The position numbers were made by a program, and so were the translations under genes. Source: Planctomycetaceae bacterium (GTDB lineage: Bacteria; Planctomycetota; Planctomycetia; Pirellulales; Thermoguttaceae). From it: a stretch of DNA of 12,155 bases. Each line of letters opens with the position of its first letter. The first letter of the stretch is position 1. The stretch spans positions 1 to 12,155 of the forward strand of contig WRMR01000095.1 in assembly GCA_009776995.1 (NCBI GenBank). Reading direction: 5' to 3'. The notes below the pieces were generated by a model, which ran no database searches, had not been told where the DNA came from, and saw only the letters and a program-made list of their open reading frames with translations. Shown here piece after piece: positions 7,076 to 12,155 of the stretch.

Positions 7076-7187
7076 CAGCAGTCGGGAACGCAGTGAGCCG
7101 AAGGCGAACGGAGTGATCGGACTGAGAACGTGTTCCCCGGTCACTCCGTTCGGTCACTTTGCGACCTCTCTGCGTTCCCGGCTGCTG
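7076..7187. repeat. REP/BIME-like long inverted repeat between convergent genes; possible bidirectional terminator
   Basis: The outer arms at 7076-7093 and 7170-7187 pair over 18 nt with one G-T difference. The inner arms at 7105-7120 and 7137-7152 pair over 16 nt with one mismatch, around a 16-nt loop. In RNA this is a large, very stable hairpin. It lies just after gcvT on one side and covers the 3' end of the sigma-factor operon on the other. There is no adjacent T-run, so it is not a classical intrinsic terminator, but it could stop or protect transcripts from both sides. The GGAACGCAGTGAGC type of sequence suggests a dispersed REP-like family. Confidence 0.75.
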
Positions 7188-7521
7188 TTTGGTGTAACGG
7201 TGCATGTTCTGCGGCTGGTCGTTTTTTCTTCAGCCAGCCCCCGATGAGATCGACAAGATCATAAACGATCAGAAATGCGATCACCGATGCACAAAATAAT
7301 GCAAAAAATAACAAGGGCAGAAGAACAAGAATGATTACAGTCAAACAACAGCAGGCGGTAAACAACTTGGAATCGTCAATGACTCCTTGACTGAGTGATT
7401 CAACAACACCACCATACATTCCAAGCAACATGCCTATCAGAGCCATCACGATTAATAATTCAGGTGTTTGGCGACCGGTACATTTTCGTTGATGAAGTAA
7501 TTTTTGCCCCGATTCACTCAT
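7141..7521 (-). CDS. Small membrane protein, last gene of the ECF sigma operon
   Basis: A 126-residue protein of unknown function. The ATG at 7521 is preferred over 7542 because AAGGA lies 8 nt before it and it overlaps the previous stop codon by 8 nt, suggesting translational coupling. Residues about 19-41 (PELLIVMALIGMLLGMYGGV) and a long hydrophobic stretch from about 53 to 93 (ACCCLTVIILVLLPLLFFAL onward) are membrane segments, followed by a basic WLKKKRP. The first helix resembles a prepilin helix: Gly, then four residues (RQTP), then Glu-Leu-Leu. The last ten or so residues (NAERSQSDRTE) and the stop codon come from the right half of the REP-like hairpin, so the tail appears acquired. 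No family was recognised. Confidence 0.65.
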   Translation of the reverse strand: MSESGQKLLHQRKCTGRQTPELLIVMALIGMLLGMYGGVVESLSQGVIDDSKLFTACCCLTVIILVLLPLLFFALFCASVIAFLIVYDLVDLIGGWLKKKRPAAEHAPLHQTAAGNAERSQSDRTE

Positions 7522-7846
7522 GGCTGTTTTCCTTTTGTTCATCGTTGATTTCGCAATCTTTCTTCCGTGAAAACAGGATCGTCATGAAATATTCACATGA
7601 CAGCCACACGATCACGAACAACGCCATTCCCAATATTGCGAGGATAAAAAACCCAAGTCCTATTCCAAGGTTGATGACGACTGTTCCGAGGTATTCATAA
7701 GCGGTCAGTGAAATCTCGCCCCGGACCATCATGCGAAGCGGTTGGACAAATGCCGTGACCACGCAAAGAATCAACCCTAAAATCAGAATGACAAGCGGTA
7801 ATTCAATATATGCAAAACCTGCCCATCGTGTTTTGATTTTTGACAT
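7514..7846 (-). CDS. Small membrane protein with a prepilin-like N-terminus, third gene of the ECF sigma operon
   Basis: A 110-residue protein of unknown function. It begins MSKIKTRWAGFAYIELPLVILILGLIL: after a short basic leader comes Gly-Phe with Glu five positions on and a hydrophobic helix, the layout of a type IV prepilin signal. A longer hydrophobic stretch follows at about 50-92, probably two more membrane segments, and the C-terminus is charged (SRKKDCEINDEQKENSHE). That many membrane segments is unlike a pilin, so the resemblance may be fortuitous. The start lies 13 nt after the DUF6768-type gene, with AAGG and GGTGAG upstream; the 3' end overlaps the next gene by 8 nt. Confidence 0.7.
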   Translation of the reverse strand: MSKIKTRWAGFAYIELPLVILILGLILCVVTAFVQPLRMMVRGEISLTAYEYLGTVVINLGIGLGFFILAILGMALFVIVWLSCEYFMTILFSRKKDCEINDEQKENSHE

Positions 7847-7859
7847 GTCTCACCGCCTT

Positions 7860-8225
7860 TCACTTCTTCATCAACTCGCACAGTTCGGCGACTTGGAGTT
7901 CGAGGCGTTTGAGTTCGCGGTTGACGGCATTGCGGTTGGTGAGCATCCAATACCAAAGTTTGACGACACAAATCATTACAATGCAGCCGTGCAGGGCAAT
8001 GCCGCAAAGAATCCGAGTTGCGGTTTCCTCCGCGACCAACATCCCCAAGCCGAAGGTCACCGCCAAGACGAGGAACACGCCCATGGAAAGCCAGGCGATC
8101 ACCGTGAATTTTCGCATCTGACCGTGTAGCGATCCGACAAGCACATCCTTCACCGGAATCGGGATATTATGCGATGGTTCGATTTTTTGCATTTCGTCGC
8201 GCAGTTGGTTTTCAAGATTTTTCAT
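7860..8225 (-). CDS. DUF6768-type membrane protein, probable partner of the ECF sigma factor
   Basis: 121 residues. A soluble N-terminal part (1-38) carries the VLVGSLHGQMRKF motif; two membrane helices lie at about 40-64 and 70-94. Then comes LKLWYW-type sequence (KLWYWMLTNRNAVNRELKRLELQVAEL), whose end (99-121) forms a short coiled coil. From memory, the KxWYWM...NRNAVxRExKRLELQ signature is that of DUF6768, found in planctomycetes beside ECF sigma factors. The gene starts 18 nt after the sigma gene with AAGGAGA at good spacing, so both are co-transcribed. A small membrane protein in this place could act as an anti-sigma factor or signal sensor; that is inference from position. Confidence 0.8.
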   Translation of the reverse strand: MKNLENQLRDEMQKIEPSHNIPIPVKDVLVGSLHGQMRKFTVIAWLSMGVFLVLAVTFGLGMLVAEETATRILCGIALHGCIVMICVVKLWYWMLTNRNAVNRELKRLELQVAELCELMKK

Positions 8226-8243
8226 GATCGTTCTCCTTGTGTG

Positions 8244-8816
8244 TTATTTGCGGAAATCAGAAACGCGATGGTCACAGAGCGTTTGAAGTGTTTTGAGGGC
8301 GTAATGAATGCGAGACTTGACCGTTCCAAGCGGGAGGTCGAGCGACAACGCAATCTCCTCAAGGGAAAGCTCCTCCGCATAACGAAGCGAAATCACAGTC
8401 CGGTGTTCCAATGACAACTTCGACAGCATCCGCTTCAACGAGTCATCCGGTGTGCTTTCAACCGGAGCAACCGGTTCGATCTCACCGAGCGGTTGCGTCT
8501 TCTCTTTTTGCCGGACACGTTGCCGTACGAAATCGGCAGACTTGTTCGTGACAATCCGGTATGCCCAATACGGAAACCGTGCCGGATCGTCGAGCCGTCC
8601 GATGGTTTTGATGATTCCAAGCCATGCGTTTTGCATGATTTCGCTTGCGTCGTCATCGGAGTCGGTCAATCGCCGGGCGTGACGCCAGAAGCGTTGGTGC
8701 CAGCGGTCAACCAGTTCGGCCATTGCCACTGATTCGCCATCCTGACATCGCATCACCAGAAGCTGGGTGCGAACGCTGTCAGTTTTCGGGTTCCAATGGT
8801 CAGGCGGCAAGCTCAT
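8244..8816 (-). CDS. ECF-type RNA polymerase sigma factor
   Basis: A 190-residue group 4 sigma factor that would direct RNA polymerase to a small regulon. Region 2 covers about 30-105 (MAELVDRWHQRFWRHARRLT, DDASEIMQNAWLGIIKTIGRL, FPYWAYRIVTNKSADFVRQR). A Pro/Glu-rich linker follows at 108-125, and region 4 covers about 130-182 with LSLEHRTVISLRYAEELSLEEIA and LPLGTVKSRIHYALKTL as the -35-binding helix-turn-helix. The ATG at 8816 is chosen because AAAGGG lies 6 nt before it; a GTG at 8834 would add six residues. It heads a tight four-gene operon with three membrane proteins. Autoregulation is usual in this group, but no clear promoter was identified upstream. Confidence 0.92.
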   Translation of the reverse strand: MSLPPDHWNPKTDSVRTQLLVMRCQDGESVAMAELVDRWHQRFWRHARRLTDSDDDASEIMQNAWLGIIKTIGRLDDPARFPYWAYRIVTNKSADFVRQRVRQKEKTQPLGEIEPVAPVESTPDDSLKRMLSKLSLEHRTVISLRYAEELSLEEIALSLDLPLGTVKSRIHYALKTLQTLCDHRVSDFRK

Positions 8817-9003
8817 GATTTTCCCTTTCACCACAAAAGTCGCCCGACATGGAGAAAAGGTTCAAACAGTTTCAGAAAATTTCCAGGAATCAGGAATATT
8901 GTGGACAGACAAGGTGGTTACGCCACGACCATCGCCGGGTGTTGATACGTACAAACAATAGCAACCCTGAACGTAAACGACTGATTGATAACCGTTCAGA
9001 TTT

Positions 9004-9027
9004 AACCGGTCACTAACGTTTCCGGTT
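9004..9027. promoter_or_regulatory. Inverted repeat AACCGG-N12-CCGGTT upstream of the sigma operon, possible operator
   Basis: AACCGG (9004-9009) and CCGGTT (9022-9027) are perfect reverse complements with centres 18 nt apart, between the sigma-factor start (8816) and the end of the next minus-strand gene (9055). A related AACCG lies nearby at about 8988. The size and position suit a dimeric regulator site or a weak hairpin; there is no further evidence. Confidence 0.3.
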
Positions 9028-9054
9028 GCTACTTTCATATGAAAGACGGTGGTT

Positions 9055-9600
9055 TCAAGCGGCCCGTGTTCCAACTTCATCCACGTACTGCAATTCCTTG
9101 GCACGTTCCAGCACGACTTCGGTCGGCAATTGATTAAAGAAGGCGCGACCGGTGATCTCCCAACGATTGGCCAGAGGAAGAAATTTCGCAATGACGGTCA
9201 GTTGCCGGAAATACAACTCGTTTCTCGGCCGGTCGAGTCTCCGGATGGGGCGGTTCATCTCGACGATGACAGGGATATAAGCGTAAACCACACCTTCTTT
9301 TTTTGAGCAGGCGAGCAGTACATCGTTGCCAAATTCCGCTTCGTCCCAAATCCAGAGGTTGGAATCCAGCCGGGCAAGCGCGTAGGAAACGAATCGGGCT
9401 TCAAGCCATTCCCGTTGCCAGAAAAACTGCACCTTGGCCTGACTAAGCAATTCAGACCGGGTGCACTTGCGCACAAACTTCCCCAAGACGATATGATGGG
9501 TCACCAACACCGCCAGAAAAAAAGCAACAAAAATCAGCGCAATAACAACCGAAGAAGTTACCATGATGATACACCATCTGAAAAGCCAACTCGCCTCCAT
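9055..9600 (-). CDS. Membrane-anchored conserved hypothetical protein (planctomycete type)
   Basis: 181 residues. One membrane helix at about 12-34 anchors a C-terminal domain. The domain has QREWLEARFVSYA (62-74), WDEAEFGNDVLLACSKKEGVVYAYIPVIVEM (85-115), a Tyr/Phe-rich strand pattern, and ends WEITGRAFFNQLPTEVVLERAKEL. From memory, planctomycete hypothetical proteins share the order REWLEAKF, a WxDxxFE-type motif, and TEGRAIFNLNP; the role is unknown. The start is uncertain: neither the ATG at 9600 nor the one at 9564 has a good Shine-Dalgarno, and the shorter form would still keep most of the helix. It stands 238 nt upstream of the sigma gene on the same strand, too far to assume one operon. 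Confidence 0.7.
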   Translation of the reverse strand: MEASWLFRWCIIMVTSSVVIALIFVAFFLAVLVTHHIVLGKFVRKCTRSELLSQAKVQFFWQREWLEARFVSYALARLDSNLWIWDEAEFGNDVLLACSKKEGVVYAYIPVIVEMNRPIRRLDRPRNELYFRQLTVIAKFLPLANRWEITGRAFFNQLPTEVVLERAKELQYVDEVGTRAA

Positions 9601-10033
9601 TGACAGACAATACTCTATTTTCTATTGTAATCAATAACTGTGGCCAAAAGCAATAACAATTTTTAAATTTTTAGCGCAAAGAGCAAAATTCTGAGGGAAG
9701 TTTTGTCACAGTTGCGCGAAATGGACACAACCGGCATTTTTGCGAATTTGCCCAAATCATCTCTTGCCAAAAAACGCAAATCGGGTATCGTGAATTTCGG
9801 ATAGGATGTGAAGTTGGGATTTTCCAATCAGGGTTATTTTTTCAACACCGAATCCTACCGTAATATCCTCCGTAGAGGCAATAACAGTTTTTGATACGCT
9901 TTGCAGTTTTCAAGATGTGTTGATAATTGCTGCTTAAATCGTCCATTCGATGGCCAACAACAGATCAGGATTCCTTTGAAAACAGGTGGTAACGGAATGA
10001 CGCCACTGACTTTTTGAATGGAGTGACTTCCGC
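9601..10033. other. AT-rich divergent intergenic region before the DUF3791/DUF3990 cassette
   Basis: About 430 nt between the minus-strand hypothetical and the plus-strand cassette. It is A/T-rich with no convincing gene; a 27-codon frame at 9721 lacks a Shine-Dalgarno. Promoter-like elements near 9900-9925 (TTGCAG and GATAAT) have only about 15 nt between them and are not persuasive. GGAG at 10020-10023 is the ribosome site for the first cassette gene. Confidence 0.5.
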
Positions 10034-10204
10034 ATGAGCAACAAACTATCGTTTAAGCTCTTCTGCATCGAGAAATATGCAGACAAGCATCATATTCCGG
10101 GCCACGAGGTCTTTCAACTTTTTGAAACCAAAGGCATTTTACAAATGCTGGATGAAGATTACGAGATTTTACACGGTCATGGATTTGACTATATATATAT
10201 GTGA
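10034..10204 (+). CDS. DUF3791-like protein, truncated by a frameshift in a TA repeat
   Basis: The frame from the ATG at 10034 (GGAG 10 nt upstream) gives 56 residues: MSNKLSFKLFCIEKYADKHH, IPGHEVFQLFETKGILQML, DEDYEILHGHGFDYIYM. This matches the DUF3791 pattern (FCIExYA...ELF...G...YEVLHTxG...YI), small helical proteins typically encoded directly before DUF3990 genes. Family members continue with a DI-E/D-EFL-type ending. Here that ending (ICDIEEILENRG) is present in the next frame, directly after TATATATATAT. Two more bases in the tract would give a 67-residue protein whose TGA (10233-10235) overlaps the DUF3990 ATG. It may be the partner or antitoxin of the DUF3990 protein. As sequenced it is probably a shortened product, a phase-off allele or a decaying gene. 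Confidence 0.72.
   Translation: MSNKLSFKLFCIEKYADKHHIPGHEVFQLFETKGILQMLDEDYEILHGHGFDYIYM
10190..10200. repeat. TA dinucleotide tract at the frameshift site
   Basis: Eleven nucleotides, TATATATATAT, lie inside the DUF3791-like gene exactly where its reading frame is lost. Gain of one TA unit, or loss of one base, restores the frame. Dinucleotide tracts are known sites of slipped-strand mispairing, though five and a half units is short for high-frequency variation. Confidence 0.8.
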
Positions 10205-10231
10205 TATTGAAGAGATTTTGGAGAACAGGGG

Positions 10232-10714
10232 ATGATCCTTTATCATGGCGGAACGGATGTTGTCCAAGAGCCGAAAATCATTTTGAGTGAACGGGGTAAA
10301 GATTATGGCTTTGGTTTTTACACAACGGATATCTACGAACAAGCATTCAAGTGGGCAGAACGGCAGGGACGGATCCGTCAAAAACAAGCGATCTTAAACC
10401 TCTATGAATTTGACGACGATCAAGCGGCGAGGAACTTGAATTTCAAACAGTTTACCGAATATTCCATGGAGTGGCTTGAATTTGTTGTCAATAACAGATC
10501 CCATCCGCAGTTTCAGCAGGAATTTGATATTGTCTTTGGAAAAATCGCCAATGACGATGTCGGGGAAACAGTGCAAGCCGTGGGGGATGGGCTTATGCCT
10601 TTTGATTTTGCTTTGCAACGATTGAGTTTTATGCAAACGAACAACCAATACGCGTTCTGTACGGAAAGGTCTTTCGCGTATCTCCGTTTTACCGGATTTC
10701 AGGAGATGGAGTAA
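10232..10714 (+). CDS. DUF3990 protein, ADP-ribosyltransferase-like
   Basis: 160 residues, complete. It opens MILYHGGT (His5) and continues GKDYGFGFYTTD (Tyr30), EQAFKWAERQ, ILNLYEFDDD, MEWLEFVVNNR, FDIVFGKIANDDV, ALQRLSFMQTNNQYAFCTE and AYLRF, the full set of motifs expected for DUF3990. From memory this family belongs to the ADP-ribosyltransferase fold group; the YHG, FYTT and NNQ...TE segments would then line the NAD site. No target is known from sequence. GGAG lies 8 nt before the ATG. The frame-restored upstream gene would end in a 4-nt ATGA overlap, and the next gene starts 3 nt after this stop, so the three form one transcription unit. It is a likely toxin or effector, by inference. 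Confidence 0.85.
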   Translation: MILYHGGTDVVQEPKIILSERGKDYGFGFYTTDIYEQAFKWAERQGRIRQKQAILNLYEFDDDQAARNLNFKQFTEYSMEWLEFVVNNRSHPQFQQEFDIVFGKIANDDVGETVQAVGDGLMPFDFALQRLSFMQTNNQYAFCTERSFAYLRFTGFQEME

Positions 10715-10717
10715 AAG

Positions 10718-10951
10718 ATGTCACACGGGACAATCAGAGCGACCACATTAAAAACAGCCATACCGCTGATCATGGAATATTTGCATTGTGATGAAAATGA
10801 AGCCCTGAAAAGATTTTACGAATCGCACATCGGCGCGTGCTTCGCTGACGACAGCACCGGATTATATGGTCAAAGTGCTTTGTATATTGCAAGTCTGTTT
10901 TTTGACGAGTGCTCACGAATTGTCAATCCACTTGAGAAGGAACATGTATGA
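10718..10951 (+). CDS. Small conserved partner protein of the DUF3990 cassette
   Basis: 77 residues, predicted mostly helical and soluble, with no signal peptide. It contains KTAIPLIMEYLHCDENEALKRFYES and DSTGLYGQSALYIASLFFDE. From memory, small proteins with an EEAL..FY.S...L.DDETGLYGQSPLYI pattern recur beside DUF3791 and DUF3990 genes; no named family was recognised. GGAG lies 6 nt before the ATG, which follows the DUF3990 stop by 3 nt. Its TGA overlaps the ATG at 10948 of the DUF1559 gene. It could be a second antitoxin, specificity or accessory factor; nothing in the sequence decides between these. Confidence 0.72.
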   Translation: MSHGTIRATTLKTAIPLIMEYLHCDENEALKRFYESHIGACFADDSTGLYGQSALYIASLFFDECSRIVNPLEKEHV

Positions 10952-12063
10952 ACAGGAACATTTTCTTTCGCTTATGCTTCGGGGTCAGGTGGATACGAAA
11001 AATGTCACGAAACGCTTTTACACTTGTTGAGCTGTTGGTGGTCATTGCGATCATCGGGATTTTGATCGCGCTGTTGTTGCCGGCAGTGCAGGCGGCGCGT
11101 GAGGCTGCACGGCGCATGCAATGCACAAACCATCTCAAGCAGCTTGCACTGGCCGCGCATAATCATCATGACACAAAAAAAATGCTTCCGGCAGAATGCA
11201 GTTACGGCATGCCGGAACAGGAATTGTTGCCTGTCGGCATGAACTGGCGGGTCCGTATTCTGCCGTTCGTCGAAAAGCAAAGCGTTTCCCGTGTCGTCGA
11301 TTTCAGCGATCCGGACATTGCCTCCGGGACGCCTTTGGCTTTGAAAGATTTGGCACGCTATCGATGGTCGAACAACCGTATTTCGTTTTATCTTTGTCCC
11401 AGTAATGGCACTGACATTGCGGACATTGCGCCGACCTTTACGGACAACGGTGAGACGAAAAGCAAATACACGTCGCATTATTACGGCGTTCCCGGTGCGC
11501 TGGGAATCATTCCGGGAACAACGGCCACCTATTATCATGTTGCCGACACAATGATCGCCTACACTGCCATGGGCGGAAGAGTTGTCGTCGGCCCCCATGC
11601 GGACAGCGGCACGATCTTCGTCAACGGACGTTTGACTCTGGGGGCGGTTACTGATGGAACTTCCAACACGTTCCTGGTTGGCGAGATTTCCTTGAACGAC
11701 TTCGGCGGGCATTACGAGTGGTCCCGGGGGACAATGTCCAGTGCTGCTGGTGCCCCGATGGTCAGTGCCAAGGGGATTGCCTATGCCTGGCCGATCAACT
11801 ATGGCAGGAACAAGCAGGAGACGGATACGTTCAGCAAAACCTTTTTGCTTCCGGACGGTACGACGCTCGACACGCAGAATTATCCGGTCAAAGGCCAAAA
11901 CACCGCCGGCAGTGGCGTCGGCGGTTTCGGCAGCAATCACACTGGCGGCGCGAATTTTTCGCTTTGCGACGGTTCGGTGCAATTCGTCAGCGATACAACC
12001 GACACGAAGGTGCTGATGAGTGCCGCCTCGCGCGACGGCGGCGAAATTGTGACTCTGCCGTAA
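10948..12063 (+). CDS. DUF1559 protein with prepilin-type N-terminal cleavage/methylation motif
   Basis: 371 residues from the first start. RNAFTLVELLVVIAIIGILI gives a class III (prepilin peptidase) signal with cleavage expected between Ala23 and Phe24 and Glu28 at position +5. VQAAREAARRMQCTNHLKQL follows, then a beta-rich domain with TDGTSNTFLVGE. The C-terminal GSNHTGGANFSLCDGSVQFV (328-347) has the family's His and Asp-Gly. These proteins are exported and very numerous in planctomycetes; their role is poorly known. Two starts are possible. The ATG at 10948 has AAGGA at 6 nt and an ATGA overlap with the upstream cassette gene but gives a long 23-residue leader. The ATG at 11002 has AGGTGG at 9 nt and the usual short leader MSRNA. 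Length and motifs are complete. Confidence 0.9.
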   Translation: MNRNIFFRLCFGVRWIRKMSRNAFTLVELLVVIAIIGILIALLLPAVQAAREAARRMQCTNHLKQLALAAHNHHDTKKMLPAECSYGMPEQELLPVGMNWRVRILPFVEKQSVSRVVDFSDPDIASGTPLALKDLARYRWSNNRISFYLCPSNGTDIADIAPTFTDNGETKSKYTSHYYGVPGALGIIPGTTATYYHVADTMIAYTAMGGRVVVGPHADSGTIFVNGRLTLGAVTDGTSNTFLVGEISLNDFGGHYEWSRGTMSSAAGAPMVSAKGIAYAWPINYGRNKQETDTFSKTFLLPDGTTLDTQNYPVKGQNTAGSGVGGFGSNHTGGANFSLCDGSVQFVSDTTDTKVLMSAASRDGGEIVTLP

Positions 12064-12069
12064 AACTGA

Positions 12070-12155
12070 TTATCCCAGGACGGGCACCGGACCTGCAATC
12101 ACATCGTAATCGTCGATTTCCTGCGAATTGCCGCTCTTGATGACGGTACAATGGG
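12070..12155 (-). CDS. C-terminal end of an unidentified gene, runs off right edge
   Basis: On the minus strand the last 86 nt read open to a TAA at 12070-12072. The 27 visible residues begin HCTVIKSGNSQEIDDYDVI and end AGPVPVLG. It would converge on the DUF1559 gene with only 6 nt between stop codons. The fragment is too short to identify, and an open stretch this short can occur by chance; its ordinary amino acid make-up is the only support. Confidence 0.35.
   Translation of the reverse strand, partial: HCTVIKSGNSQEIDDYDVIAGPVPVLG

Noticed and set aside
11005..11982. 325-codon minus-strand open frame
   Set aside because: It is antisense to the DUF1559 gene, whose family motifs are clear; Arg-rich shadow composition.

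Overview
This window looks like a chromosomal segment of a planctomycete (Planctomycetota). The strongest sign is the DUF1559 protein at the right end: a prepilin-type FTLVELLVVIAIIG helix, then AAREAARRMQC, and a C-terminal HTGG...CDGSV motif, a family greatly expanded in this phylum. A TolC protein with a lipobox and a Gln/Tyr/Pro-rich tail, an ECF sigma factor followed by a DUF6768-type membrane protein, and a lipoprotein resembling the N-terminus of planctomycete DUF11-type surface proteins agree with this. Moderate base composition and gut-type accessory genes (Rpn nuclease, DUF3990 cassette) hint at a host-associated lineage; that is inference.

Layout. (1) 1-833, minus: N-terminal 277 codons of a secreted lipoprotein that runs off the left edge. 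(2) 834-1797: long AT-rich divergent intergenic region. (3) 1798-4089, plus: TolC-like outer-membrane efflux protein. (4) 4090-4942: repeat-rich noncoding stretch with a small inverted element built from heptamer repeats, then an exactly periodic 21-bp array (12 T-tracts with palindromes between them). (5) 4950-5820, plus: Rpn/PD-(D/E)XK 'transposase' family gene broken by two single-base frameshifts, leaving its C-terminal part as a separate ORF. (6) 5893-7032, plus: intact gcvT. (7) 7076-7187: REP-like long hairpin between convergent genes. (8) 8816-7141, minus: compact operon of ECF sigma factor, DUF6768-type membrane protein and two small membrane proteins. (9) 9055-9600, minus: membrane-anchored conserved hypothetical. 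(10) 10034-10951, plus: three-gene cassette of DUF3791-like protein, DUF3990 (ADP-ribosyltransferase-like) protein and a small partner. (11) 10948-12063, plus: DUF1559 protein whose best-supported start overlaps the cassette. (12) 12070-12155, minus: C-terminal end of an unidentified gene.

The most interesting part is the 10.0-11.0 kb cassette. The DUF3791-like gene is frameshifted exactly at a TATATATATAT tract. One extra TA would restore a 67-residue protein ending in an ATGA overlap with the DUF3990 start, so the tract could act as a slippage switch on a toxin/antitoxin-like pair. Second is the split Rpn gene, whose separated C-terminal ORF resembles the intragenic antitoxin arrangement known for Rpn proteins. 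Third is the 21-bp phased T-tract/palindrome array. Housekeeping and structural genes are intact; all three frameshifts fall in accessory genes.
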